Source: Allomyces macrogynus ATCC 38327 (lineage: Eukaryota > Blastocladiomycota > Blastocladiomycetes > Blastocladiales > Blastocladiaceae). Taken from it: a stretch of 64,000 bases of DNA. Of the stretch, positions 12,417 to 22,629 are shown one piece after another. The notes below the pieces were generated by a model, which saw only the letters and a program-made list of their open reading frames with translations, was not told the DNA's origin and made no database searches. The first letter of the stretch is position 1, and each line of letters starts with the position of its first letter. Position numbers and translations under genes: made by a program. The stretch covers positions 256,191-320,190 of the forward strand of contig GG745355.1 in the NCBI GenBank assembly GCA_000151295.1. Direction: 5' to 3'.

Positions 12417-12465
12417 TTATTCGCCAGCAAGCAACGCCGACGCGTCTTCCCCACGCCGGTCCGGC
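12135..12465. repeat. Tandem-duplicated block, copy 2
   Basis: Partner of 9830-10235. It runs into the last codons and poly(A) signal of gene B1, which identifies this as the original context of the sequence. Confidence 0.65.
12416..12421 (-). terminator. AATAAA overlapping the stop codon of UNC93 B1
   Basis: The minus strand reads GAATAAAG, in which TAA (12419-12417) is the stop codon and AATAAA a candidate poly(A) signal. The same overlap is seen at the ancestral stop of copy B3. Confidence 0.45.
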
Positions 12466-14258
12466 CCCAGACTCTTGCCCTGCTGCCCCGACAAGACGCC
12501 ATCCACCTTGTCCTCGTCGCCATCCTCGTCGTCCACGCCCGCCGCATGGGCCCGCAACACGCGCCGCATTTCCGCCGGAGCCAGGCCGTACGGCGTGCAC
12601 CAGACAAGCCACGCCAAGCACCCCAGTGCAGCGACCATGATCGTATGGTTGAGCGCGAGGACGACTTGCCAAATGCCCATGTTCGAGACGAGCGCGAGCA
12701 GGACGAACCCGGTACACATGACGGTGCGCGATGCGGCAAATGCAGTCGCCGTCTCGGCACCGTCTGGGAACCACGCCGACTGGACGAAATTCATCGTGCC
12801 CGTCGTGATCGAGTCGAGCGCGCCGAGGAATCCACCGGAAAGAACCAGAATAGCGACAATGGTCCCGTAGTGCGCGTCAACGTCGAGCGACCCGTCGGCG
12901 CGAAGCGGCAGGAGCGTCGGCAGGTACAAGATCACGAGGTAGGTCATGGCGAACATGGCCGTGGCAATGAGCGTCATGAGGATCATGACAGGCGGGAGAC
13001 CCGCGCGGTCGTAGACGCGGCCGAACAGCGGCGACCCGAGCGCGGCAAACGCGCCATAGGCAATGTACATCATGGGCAGCGTTTCGGGTCGCGCTTCGAG
13101 CAGCGCCGCAGGCAAGAATGTCGGGAAGTTGGCAAACGCGAGCGACTGGACGGCGCCGTTCCACAGGATCAGCGGGATGAGTGCCGCCATGGGTCGCCGA
13201 GTGATCAGCGCGGCAATCGCCTTCACCTTGGCCACGAGCGACGTTTCCGCGGTCGTCTGGACCGCGGCCATGGCCGCCGACCGCGGTGGGGTCGGGACCA
13301 ACGCGAGACACAGCGATCCAAAACCGGAAATGCCCGCCATCACGTACAGCATGTTCGCACGCGACACGCCGAGCCGCTGCAGGGCCAGCGAGATCACGTT
13401 GCCGACGGTCATGTTGGCCGTGAAAAACGTCAGGAAGATGCTGGTGAGCTTGCCAATGGGCACGCCCGACGCCTTGGCCGTCGCTGTCACGTACGAACCC
13501 TCGGTGACCCACAGCGCCCCTAGCAGCGCGAAAATAGGGTGGAGAGTGAGCCTCGTATCTCAAAAGAGCTGTTGGTGCAGAAATGATGAGTGAAACGAAC
13601 CGCCAGCGAACCCGATGAGGACCGAGAAGACGAACATGGGCACCTCGCCCCAGTTTAGGGCGGCATCGTACACCGTGTAGAGGCCGCCCGCGGCGAGGAA
13701 AATAAGCCACGGAGGAAACCGAACGTTCAAGAGCGGCGCGAGCAAACTGCCGAGAATGTTGCAAAAGAAGACGGTCGCGAGCGAGTTGAAGCCTTGGTCA
13801 GGATAGAGAACGGTGACGTTAGTCGAGACGACATTGATGGCCGTCAAGACGCAAAGAAATCCTGGATGACACAGAGTCGAATTTGATCAGGATTTTTCTA
13901 CCTGCCCGACAGCTCGAGTGCCATCAACCAACGGTGCGAGGATCGAAAACAAGTATGCACCGAATCCGAGCCATGCGACACGAAGCATGGCCGACCGTTC
14001 GAGTGCTTGCTTCACCCCTGGCGCAATCGCATCGTCCTCGCTGCCATGCTCGACATCCCCGTCCTTGAGCGTCAGATCACCGTCCTTGCCCCGTGGATGC
14101 CACACTCCAGCCATTGCAGACTCAGAGAATGGGCCCTCGACGGATCCAGCGGGCGAACTGGGCCGCGTCTCGATGGGCGACGCCGATGGCAGGCATAAGT
14201 CGTGCGGATCGTCGTAGTGTTGCGTCGTCTGGATCAATGGAGTCCCGGGTTGGACCAT
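12417..14258 (-). CDS. UNC93-like MFS membrane protein, subfamily B, copy 1
   Basis: Three exons (14258-13961, 13861-13601, 13519-12417) give 553 residues. Both introns are phase 1. The first splits Gly in WLGFG|FLCVLTAIN; the second splits Gly in FAGG|GALWVTEGSYVTAT. The start MVQPGTPLIQTTQ is shared with B2 and B3. A polar N-terminal region carries the conserved ETRPSSPAGSVEGPFS, a possible phosphorylated or partner-binding motif. Twelve hydrophobic segments are plausible. GALWVTEGSYVTATAKASG corresponds to the UNC93 signature loop. The C-terminus is an acidic cytosolic tail. A TATA box lies about 130 nt upstream and a conserved element about 380 nt upstream. Substrate unknown. Confidence 0.8.
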
Positions 14259-14387
14259 GCCCGTCGGTTCTGGTGTTGCGGCAAGCGGAAGGGTTGATGG
14301 CGGCGCGGCGCGAGAGGACGACGGGCCTTGGCAGGGAAATGGTCAAGAGAGCAGTCGATGAGGCCCAAATCCGCTGGGCAATGGCTG

Positions 14388-14395
14388 CTTTTATA
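14388..14395 (-). promoter_or_regulatory. TATA box of UNC93 B1
   Basis: The minus strand reads TATAAAAG about 130 nt before the ATG at 14258. B2 and B3 have matching boxes at similar distances. Confidence 0.6.
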
Positions 14396-14637
14396 CGGGC
14401 ACGTCCACGGCCAGATCAAATTCGCTGGACGAGGAGGAATGTGCTGATCACCAAGCACCTTCGAGTGTCTTCGAATGTCTTCTCACGATATCTCTGCTCG
14501 CGGACGCCAAGGAATTGGGCGGGGTTTGCGACAACAGCGTCCCTTTGCCCGAGACGACGCGATAGCATGTACGGGAACAACGGGCGGCGCTAAACGGGCG
14601 AATGGCGAGTGCGGCTCGACGCCTGCCGCAGCAGCGG

Positions 14638-14662
14638 GGCGATGAGTCTCGCTCAGGTGCCG
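14638..14662 (-). promoter_or_regulatory. Conserved 25-nt upstream element, B1 copy
   Basis: Identical over 25 nt to 17343-17367 and matching 20336-20360 at 21 of 25 positions. The minus strand core is GCACCTGAGCGAGACTCAT. It lies 380 nt before the ATG, inside otherwise diverged spacer. Confidence 0.5.
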
Positions 14663-15195
14663 CATGGGGGTGCGCGTGCGCGCGCGTCTCGAAGGGGATT
14701 GTCACGGTCGGAACATGGGCCAAACGACAAATTCATAGCAACGCCCGCGCTCGCTCCGCCGCCGCCGAGCCGGGAAATGTTTGCACGCGCATGCAAGCCA
14801 TGCATGCGCCAGCTGAGAGAAAAGGAACACGCGAGTGCGTGCGCTAATCGCACCGCTATGACCGAGAACAATGCCGGTCCGGTCGCGACTCAACATTGGG
14901 AGTTTCAGCCCTTGGACAACCCTTGGCATCCCAGCCGACCCCTGTGGGAGCCACCGCCGGCTTTTCCCGGCAACCTTACGGGGAAATTTCGGGTGGAGAA
15001 GAGAGTGAGGTCCTCGAAAATCAACCTATGTAGGCCCGATGGTTGATCAGTTGCGACGGCCATGCTTGGCTAGGGCGGAGCAGATGTGTACATTCGTCTG
15101 CCAGTGCAAAATGGGTTGGCGACCGGCATGTATAGAGGGAGAACCATCCCGTCACCCGAGTGAAAACAAATAAAAAGCAGTCGCTTTACGTGTAT

Positions 15196-17027
15196 TCAAT
15201 CGTCCTTGGCACCAGCAGCCACCATCAGCGGCGCGTCGTCCGCGTATGGCGATGCCGGCACGGACGGCCCCATCACGGGCGACTTCTTCGTCTCCATGTC
15301 CCCCGCACCATCAATCTCGTCCTCGGTCGCAACCGCCATCATTATGCTCTGCAGTACACTGCGCATCTCTCTCGGTGCGAGGCCGTACGGGGTGCACCAG
15401 ATGAGCCATGCCATACACGCGAGCGTCACGACCATCAGCGCGTGGTTGAGCGCGAGCACGACCTGCCAGACACCCGTGTTCGATACGAGCGCGAGCAGCA
15501 CAAAGCCGGAACACATAACGACGCGCGACGCGGCAAATGCTGTCGCCGTCTCGGCGCCGTCCGGAAACCAAGCCGACTGCACGAAATTCATCGTGCCCGT
15601 CGTGATCGAGTCGAGCGCGCCGAGGAACCCGCCGGCCAGGACCAAAATCGCGACAATGGTCCCGTAGTGCGCGTCAACGTCGAGCGACCCGTCGGCGCGA
15701 AGTGGCAGGAGCGTCGGAAGATACAAGATGACGACATAGGTCATAGCAAACATGGCCGTCGAGATCAACGCGACCAGCACCATCAGCGGACGCAGGCCCG
15801 CGCGGTCGTATGCGCGGCCGAATAGGGGTGACCCGAGCGCGGCAAACGCGCCGTACGCGATGAACATGAGCGGCAGAGTTTCGGGCCGTGCATCGAGCAG
15901 TGCGTCGGGTAGGAACGTCGGGAAGTTGGCGAATGCTAGCGTGTTGACGGCGCCGTTCCACAGGATGAGCGGAATGAGCGCAGCCATGGGCCGACGCGTC
16001 AGGAGCTTGCCAATTGCCTTAACCTTGGTCAAGAGCGACGTCTCGGCCGCGGCGGACGCCGATGCCAGGGTAGCCGACCGCGGCGGCGTCGGAACAAACG
16101 CGAGGCACAGCGACCCGAGCCCTGAAATGCCGGCCATCACGTACAACATGGTCGCGCGCGACACGCCGAGTCGCTGCAGGGCCAGCGAGATCACGTTGCC
16201 GACGGTCATGTTGGCCGTGAAAAATGTCAGGAAGATGCTGGTGAGCTTGCCAATGGGCACGCCCGACGCCTTGGCCGTCGCCGTCACGTACGAACCCTCT
16301 GCGACCCACAGTGGCCCTAAAAAGTGGTGGAGAATGGTGGATGGTCAGCGAATTGCACGAATAAGCATGGTCGAGACAAAACTAAGCGTACCGGCAGCAA
16401 TCCCGATCAGGGCCGAAAAGATGAACATCGGGACAACACCCCAGTTCAGCGACGCGTCAAACACAGTGTAAAAGCAGCCCGCGGCGATGAAAATGAGCCA
16501 GGGTGGGAAGCGGGCCGTGAAGATGGGCGCGAGCAAGCTGCCAATGATAAAGCAAAAGTAGAGCGTTGCGAGCGAGTTGAAGCCTTGGTCCGGGTAGAGA
16601 ACCGTCACGTTCGTGGACGCGACGTTGATGGCCGTCAAAATGCACAAGAACCCTTTCGGCAATGGAAAAACAACATGGAGAGACGTTAGACACCAATCCA
16701 CTTCAGTTTGGAGCGCTGATGTTGTTGTTGCGCACCGAATCCAAGCCAGGCGACGCGAAGCATGGCCGACCGCTCCTTGGCGCGCGTCACCTCGGGCGCA
16801 AGCGACTCGACCTCATTTCCACACTCTTCGATCTTATCCTTGTGCGCCTCAACCTCGGTATCTTTGGCGAGCGGGTGCCAGGGCGCAGTGGTGTTGGAAA
16901 ACGGGCCATCGACGGATCCATTGGGCGAATTGGGCCGCGTCTCGATGGGCGACGCAGACGCGAGGACTGAGCCAAGTGTATCGTTGCGTTGGGTGGTTTG
17001 GATCAAAGGAACGTCGGTTTGGACCAT
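15196..17027 (-). CDS. UNC93-like MFS membrane protein, subfamily B, copy 2
   Basis: Exons 17027-16736, 16652-16392 and 16316-15196 encode 557 residues. Intron positions and phases match B1. The first exon has MVQTDVPLIQTTQ and SPIETRPNSPNGSVDGPFS. Exon 2 (261 nt, same length as in B1) carries the first helix and VLYPDQGFNSLATLYFC. Exon 3 starts PLWVAEGSYVTATAKASG and ends in a polar tail after MRSVLQS. This intact tail is the reference that exposes the early stop in B3. Function by family only: UNC93-like proteins are MFS-fold membrane proteins, some acting as channel regulators or trafficking chaperones. Confidence 0.82.
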
Positions 17028-17159
17028 GCCCGTCGATGGCAGGGCGAATTCGAATTGGCCAACGGGCGAGTGGTTGCAATTGGACGGTGATCAGAACAGT
17101 TTCGACACTTGACCTCGACGTTGAACGAACAAGAACAAGAATTGGCGGAGCGTCGGTAT

Positions 17160-17166
17160 CTTTATA
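17160..17166 (-). promoter_or_regulatory. TATA box of UNC93 B2
   Basis: TATAAAG on the minus strand, about 135 nt before the ATG at 17027; spacing matches B1. Confidence 0.6.
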
Positions 17167-17342
17167 GGAGCAGCTTCTCACCAAGGAGGCCAGCAAGGTC
17201 GCCCGTCCACCCGCCCCATGTTCGCCTCGATGCAAGACCAAATCGTCGACAGAGAGCTCAGGGATCCTCGCAGATTCCAGCGGACAAGGCCAAACAAGGG
17301 CCCCCAGTCGGCGACAATTTCGGCCCGGCCGCAGCATAACAT

Positions 17343-17367
17343 GGCGATGAGTCTCGCTCAGGTGCCG
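17343..17367 (-). promoter_or_regulatory. Conserved 25-nt upstream element, B2 copy
   Basis: Identical to the B1 copy at 14638-14662, 316 nt before the ATG. Confidence 0.5.
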
Positions 17368-17491
17368 GCTGGGGCGCTCGTCATGGGCCATTGTTGCACT
17401 CATCCGCCACGTTCACCCTGCCACAAGGGGAAGAAGTCAAATTCAACAGCTGGATCATTTCCTGTTGCAATGGTGGATGGCGGGCCGGGGT

Positions 17492-17528
17492 GGCGGTTCG
17501 AGAACCGTTGGCGGTTCATGAGCCTCAC
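17492..17528 (-). promoter_or_regulatory. Second conserved upstream block, B2 copy
   Basis: Shares GGTTCGAGAAC, TGTTGGCG-like sequence and TCATGAGCCTCAC with 20511-20551 upstream of B3. Not found upstream of B1. May be regulatory or just recent duplication. Confidence 0.35.
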
Positions 17529-17739
17529 ACGAGCCACTCCGATCCCATGCGAGTATTATTAGCGCGTCCGAAGATCAACGCCTCTATCAAACGCCCAACG
17601 ATCAATGCCGAGCTCTCCGCCGGTTTCACCAGAAGCCGCATTTGGACTGCAAGTGGAACAAATGGGATTAGGATGTCAACATCCGGACGCGCGTTCAACA
17701 TCTCTTCTTTTGCGCCGACCTGGCGCCGACCTCCATTTG

Positions 17740-17925
17740 TTGGCGTGCAAAAATTTTGACCACGTTGAGGAAGAAGCACACCATCGAACATGGAGTGGAG
17801 AAAACACTTGCAGAAGGGCCGGCATGTCGCAGGGGGTCCAACAGCTATGCTTGAATGAACGGCGAACACAAACATGACCATTCGTGCAACTATCACATCG
17901 TGAGCGGGTGGAGAAGAGAGCCCAA
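17740..17925 (-). pseudogene. Degraded fragment of a cAMP-receptor-like gene (exon 2 and intron 1)
   Basis: 24 nt at 17761-17784 are identical to 21957-21980, the part of receptor gene 1 that encodes MVCFFLNV. Weaker similarity continues on both sides. The stretch 17866-17921, containing GTGGAGAAGAGAG, lines up with intron 1 of that receptor (about 22046-22111). Order and strand match the receptor genes. No reading frame survives. It shows receptor DNA once lay inside the transporter array. Confidence 0.5.
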
Positions 17926-18222
17926 GCATTGCAGGACGGCCGCCAACCCAAGGACTCGAAGTCCTTGTACACATGATCTGTGGGACTCAAGGCTCCATTT
18001 CTCCCAAATATGTTACAGGCAAATTCCGGGCGGAGAAGGTGGTAAAAGTCTTCAAAATCAATGTCCAGGGCCAATGTTGTTTGATTTTTCGACGATGCTG
18101 GTCGGCCGGTCGAGTTGCAATCGTGGGTAGATTTCGGTGGCTCGCTGCCTGCCTGTCACATCAGTCAATTTCGACCAGCATTTTTGAGCAGCGTCACTCA
18201 AGCGCATTTCCAAAAATATCCT

Positions 18223-18228
18223 TTTATT
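18223..18228 (-). terminator. Candidate poly(A) signal of UNC93 B3
   Basis: AATAAA on the minus strand. It overlaps the TAA that ended the ancestral, longer B3 frame (18226-18224), mirroring B1. Confidence 0.4.
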
Positions 18229-18394
18229 CGCTCTTACTATTGCCTACTCCAGCGACAGCCATCTGCGGCGCGTCGTCTTCGTACGGCCAGCACAGCGCGC
18301 AAGGCAGCATCACTGGCGACTTCGTAGCGGTCTCCATGGGGCCCACGCCATCTATCTCAATCTCGTTGTCGGTCGCGACCGCCGTCGCCTTGCT
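18224..18394 (-). other. Vestigial in-frame C-terminal tail of UNC93 B3
   Basis: 56 codons stay open after the B3 TAG (18397-18395) and end at TAA. The translation (AVATDNEIEIDGVGPMET, then KSPVM and EDDAPQMAVAG) matches the functional tail of B2 (AVATEDEIDGAGDMET, KSPVM, ADDAPLMVAAG). B2 has CAG where B3 has TAG. Confidence 0.75.
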
Positions 18395-20038
18395 CTACAG
18401 CACATTGTGCATCTCGCTCGGCGCGAGTCCGTACGGCGTGCACCAAACGAGCCAGGACATGCATGCGAGCGTCACAGCCATCAGCGCGTGGTTGAGCGCG
18501 AGCACGACTTGCCAGACGCCCGTGTTCGACACGAGTGCGAGCAGCACAAACCCAGTGCACATGACGACGCGTGACGCAGCAAACGCCGTCGCCGTCTCGT
18601 CACCGTCCGGAAACCACGCCGACTGCACGAAATTCATCGTGCCGGTTGTGATCGAGTCGAGCGCGCCGAGAAACCCGCCCGCGAGGATCAGAATCACGAC
18701 AATCGTGCCGTAGTGCGCGTCCACGTCAATTGTGCCGTCGGCGCGCTGAGGCAGCAGCGTCGGCAGGTGGAGAATGACGAGGTAGGTCATGGTGAACACG
18801 GCCGCCGCGATGAGCGTCATCAGTACCATGAGCGGCCGCAAACCGGCGCGGTCGTACACGCGACCGAACAGCGGCGACCCGAGCGCGGCAAAAGCACCGT
18901 ACGCGATGAACATGAGCGGCAGCGTCTCGGGTCGCGTATCGAGCAGTGCAGCGGGTAAAAACGACGGAAAGTTGGCAAACGCAAGCGTGTTGACGGCACC
19001 ATTCCAGAGGATGAGCGGGATGAGCGCCGCCATGGGCCGGCGCATCAAGAGCTTGCCAATCGCCTTGATCTTGGTCAAGAGCGACGTCTGAGTCTGGGCG
19101 GGAGCTGAAGCCAGGGCCACCAAGCGTGGCAGGGTCGGAACAAACGCGAGGCACAGCGATCCGAACCCTGAAATGCCGGCCATCACGTACAACATGGTCG
19201 CGCGCGACACGCCGAGTCGCTGCAGGGTCAGCGAGATCACGTTACCGGCGGTCATGTTGACCGTGTTGAACGTCATAAAAATGCTTGTGAGCTTGCCAAT
19301 TGGCACGCCCGACGCCTTGGCCGTCGCCGTCACGTACGAGCCCTCGGCGACCCACAATGGCCCTGAAAAGTGGTGGAGAGTGAGTGCATAATACATTTGG
19401 TCACGATAATAGCAAAGGAGAGACGCACCAGCCGAGAGTCCGATCGTAGCGGAAAAGATGAACATGGGAACGACACCCCAGTTCAGCGACGCGTCAAACA
19501 ACACGTAAAAGCAACCCGAGGTGACAAAAATGATCCAGGGTGGAAATCGGGCCGTGAAAAGGGGCGCAAGAAGGCTGCCAATCGTGAAGCAAATGTACAT
19601 CGTTGCGAGCGAGTTGAATCCTTGGTCCGGGTAGAGCACCGTCAAGATGCACAGGAACCCTGTGGTCGAAATAATAACAAGATCCGTGGCGAATTGTTAG
19701 AAATTCAAGTCTGGAATCGCCGTTGCCGCTTCGAAATACGCACCGAATCCGAGCCAAGCGACCCGGAACATGGCTGACCGCTCCTTGCCGCGCACAGCCT
19801 CTGGTACACGCAGCTCGTCGGCGTCATTGCCTTGTTCATCGAACTCGTCCTTACACTCAATCTCGATGTCCTTGGCGAGCGGGTGCCAGGCCGCGACAGC
19901 ATCGGAACACGGGTCATCGATGGATCCAGTAGGCGTGCTGGGCCGCGTCTCGTTGGGGGGCGCGGACGCGAGAAGAGACGCATCCTGAGCGTCAGAGCGT
20001 TGGGTGATTTGGATCAAGAGAACTTCGGGTTGGACCAT
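18395..20038 (-). CDS. UNC93-like MFS membrane protein, subfamily B, copy 3 (altered)
   Basis: Exons 20038-19744, 19659-19429 and 19362-18395 encode 497 residues. Intron positions and phases match B1 and B2. Exon 2 is 231 nt instead of 261: ten codons (AINVASTNVT in B2) are missing, so the first membrane helix reads GFLCILTVLYPDQGF. The deletion lies between two TGACGG repeats. The protein stops at MHNVL, where B2 continues for 50 residues. The 66-nt second intron has no stop and is a multiple of three, so its retention would not break the frame. Start MVQPEVLLIQ was chosen by paralogy; another ATG lies 6 nt upstream. It may be losing function. Confidence 0.72.
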
Positions 20039-20203
20039 GCCCATGAAACACAGCGTCGGTGATGCTGAGAGCGGCGAATTCAAAGAGGCCAATGGGCAAG
20101 CGATTGCAGCTGAGGAAAATGGGACAGCGACAGGAGGCAGACCGGCACCCCAGACCAACCGCGTGGAAAGTATAACAAGAAGCACCAATGACGGCTGGCG
20201 CAG

Positions 20204-20211
20204 CTTTTATA
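20204..20211 (-). promoter_or_regulatory. TATA box of UNC93 B3
   Basis: TATAAAAG on the minus strand, about 170 nt before the ATG. Confidence 0.6.
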
Positions 20212-20335
20212 CAAGCAAAAGGCTTAACCGGCAAGGTCGCTCACCCACCCTCACTTCGCCCCCATGGAACAGGGAAGACAAGGCCCCACAGTCTGCTCCA
20301 GCTTGCTCCTATCAGCCCGTCCGCAGCTACTGCAG

Positions 20336-20360
20336 GGCAATGAGTCTCACCCAGGTGCTG
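20336..20360 (-). promoter_or_regulatory. Conserved 25-nt upstream element, B3 copy
   Basis: Matches the B1/B2 element at 21 of 25 positions, 298 nt before the ATG. Confidence 0.45.
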
Positions 20361-20510
20361 GGCCGGGGCACGCGTGGGCGCGTTCGCGCGCAAGGCTGTG
20401 GTCAAACGCCCGCAGCTGTTCTTGCGCGTCTGTTGATCTGCTGGTCCCTCTTCCTCCCTGCGTGCGGAACGGTCACTTGAGGAGAGTCGCGTCCTGTTTT
20501 CAACGCCGAG

Positions 20511-20551
20511 GTGACGGTTCGAGAACTGTTGGCGAGAGTCATGAGCCTCAC
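20511..20551 (-). promoter_or_regulatory. Second conserved upstream block, B3 copy
   Basis: Partner of 17492-17528. Confidence 0.35.
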
Positions 20552-21198
20552 TTTCCGGCTTTTTTGTCCACACGATCAGCATTCACGCCGCGCGCGCACA
20601 GCGCTCATGCCGAACCCACCGCCAGGGGAACTGCCGCCGCTTGTTCGCTGGGACCCGTTTTTGACCAGCGGGTGGGGTCGGAGTGCCCACGCGTGCCATG
20701 ATCTGACCACAGCGTTGCGAGCCGTATCTAACGCTTTGTGGGCAAGGGCGGGGCGACGCGTGGGAGGCGTGGGCCAACTTAGCCACAACCACCGCTGTCC
20801 GCGACCGACGCGCATGGGCCACCAGCCGATGCGTGGGCCACCTTCGTATATGCTATGGCTTGGTCCGCGCGGGTCCTCGCAGGTCCTCGCGCCCAAACCT
20901 CTAAACTTGCTCCTCGCGGAAGTACAAAGCAATGTGTTTTGCTGCTCGGATCCGTCGGGCCTGACGAATCCTCGCGGTGGGGCCGCGTGGGCAGCATAAT
21001 GGCTGCCATCAAAGTGAATGCAAGCCAAAACATGCCAATGAAGAGAATATGTACAAATGGATTTCTCTTCCAAATCCAGAGCGAAGCCATGATCTGGCTC
21101 AAAAAATCAAAGCCTATGCAGCCAGCCGACGCGACTCACCTGCAGCCAAAATTCCAAAAATGAACACACATCAACAAAAAATCAGACAGCTCTGTCGC

Positions 21199-22629
21199 TC
21201 ACCAATATGTCGGCGGGTCGCGCTGCCCCGACTGTGGGCCTCGTCCACTGCCGGTCGTCGGCGACTGCGGCCCGTTATAGGTTGGCCGCGGCGGCTTATC
21301 GAACCCGCCGCCCATCGGCCCATTCTTAACGTCGCTCTCGGGCCACCGCGCGACAACCGGCGATGCGGGCGGCACGGCGCCGCCGTTGCGCAAGTACCCC
21401 GTCGACGACGGCACCGACCCGTGCAGCGGCATGGCCGACCCGGCGCCGGTGCGCGACGCGAGCCCCAACTCGGCGCGCGAGTGCGTGGCCGATTGCGACG
21501 CCGACGCGCTGGCGCCGGTCTGGCCCGAGGACCCGTCGGTCGAGTCGCCCGAGTGGTAGAGGACGCCGCCAGCGCGCGCCATGATGTGGCTCGAAAAGTA
21601 GACGATCGCGTTGAGCCCGCCCTTGAGCGGGAGCAGAATGCCCTGGAGCAGAGCGAGCGCGAAAATTGGCTTGTCCGGGTGGATCAGTGCCTCGAGCCGG
21701 TTGGCGAGCGCGAACCCGTAGACGAGCACAAACACGCCGAGGTACATGGCGCACTTGAACGCGAACCGGTGCCGCGCGTGGAATCGCGCACGCGGGGTCG
21801 AGCTCACCTTGCCCATGGTATTGGCTCTGGCGAAGCGAGAAGAAGCAATGCGAGCGTCAGGCATCGGGCATCATCAATGATGTGGTCGTGGGCCAGGGAA
21901 ACAACGCACTCGTTGAAGACACGGAAAATTTCGACGCCAGCGCGTACAAACATCAACACGTTGAGGAAGAAGCACACCATGATCGGGATGTAGAAGAAGT
22001 ACATGCGGTACGGCGCCCACGCGGGCGAGATCCAGCTACGTCACGAGAATGGCGAACACCAACACCTTGATCAGTCGCACCGCCAGCATGTTGTGAGAAG
22101 GTGGAGAAGAGAGATGTAGGTACCAGTAGTAGACCGCATCGCCGAACAAGGGTGCCGGCACGCCCGTGACTGGCGCATTCCCCGTTGCGATGAAGATGGG
22201 CATAATGGTCAGCGCGAGCGGCACGCCCCACGCAAAGACGTGAAACCAGGTCTTTTCCATCTTGACGATATCGCGCAGCGACCAGCGCCAGCAGACAGCG
22301 AGGTAGGACGTGGCGGCCATGAGCATGGCCCAAAACGCCGACGAGAGGTAGGCAAACGGCGTGATCACGCCCTGGAACTGGCACAGCGCGCTTGGCAATT
22401 CACCGGCCGCCGGAATGAATGCGCGGCTCACAATCATGCCGGGCGCCGACATCAAGTCGGTGAGCGTCCACCAGAGAATGATGCGCGAGCTCGACGTGGC
22501 GGCGGTGCCCTTGGATCGGCGGTACAAGTAGTCGCCGAGAATGGCCAGTGTGGACAGCAGCGAGACGACACCAGAGATTTGCGCCGCGAGGGCCATGGCA
22601 TGCACCTCGGACTCGGTGAATGCGGTCAT
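21199..22629 (-). CDS. cAMP-receptor-like seven-helix GPCR, copy 1
   Basis: Exons 22629-22124, 22035-21910, 21826-21199; 419 residues. Helix 1 is VVSLLSTLAILGDYLY, helix 2 contains ILWWTLTDL, and LCQFQGVITPF...SSAFWAMLMAATSYLAVCWRW forms the helix 3 region. The Cys before QG and the aromatic helix 3 resemble the Dictyostelium cAR/class E family. Helix 6-7 sequences follow MYFFYIPIMVCFFLNVL and YLGVFVLVYGFALANRLE. The Gly/Pro/Ser-rich cytosolic tail carries GDSTDGSSG. Compared with copies 2 and 3 it lacks two introns (after YRM and after PLKG). Start MTAFTESEV aligns with MTVFNESEV of copy 3. Ligand unknown. Confidence 0.75.

Larger units (their letters stand above)
14259..15195. other. Upstream region of UNC93 B1 and 3' flank of B2
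   Basis: Holds the B1 TATA box and conserved element listed separately. The part near 14985-15060 resembles 18027-18110 in the next spacer, so the spacers were duplicated with the genes. No coding region is supported. Confidence 0.55.
17028..18223. other. Spacer between UNC93 B2 and B3
   Basis: Holds the B2 TATA box, two conserved upstream blocks and a degraded receptor fragment (17740-17925), listed separately. No intact gene. Confidence 0.6.
20039..21198. other. Upstream region of UNC93 B3 and 3' flank of receptor 1
   Basis: Holds the B3 TATA box and conserved blocks. Near 20990-21102 the minus strand has a short hydrophobic ORF with no family match, which I do not call a gene. Confidence 0.5.

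Noticed and set aside
20779..21102. Minus-strand ORF with a membrane-like helix (HILFIGMFWLAFTLMAAIML)
   Set aside because: One hydrophobic stretch only; a stop lies just upstream in the only frame that could be spliced to it, and no paralog is in the window.
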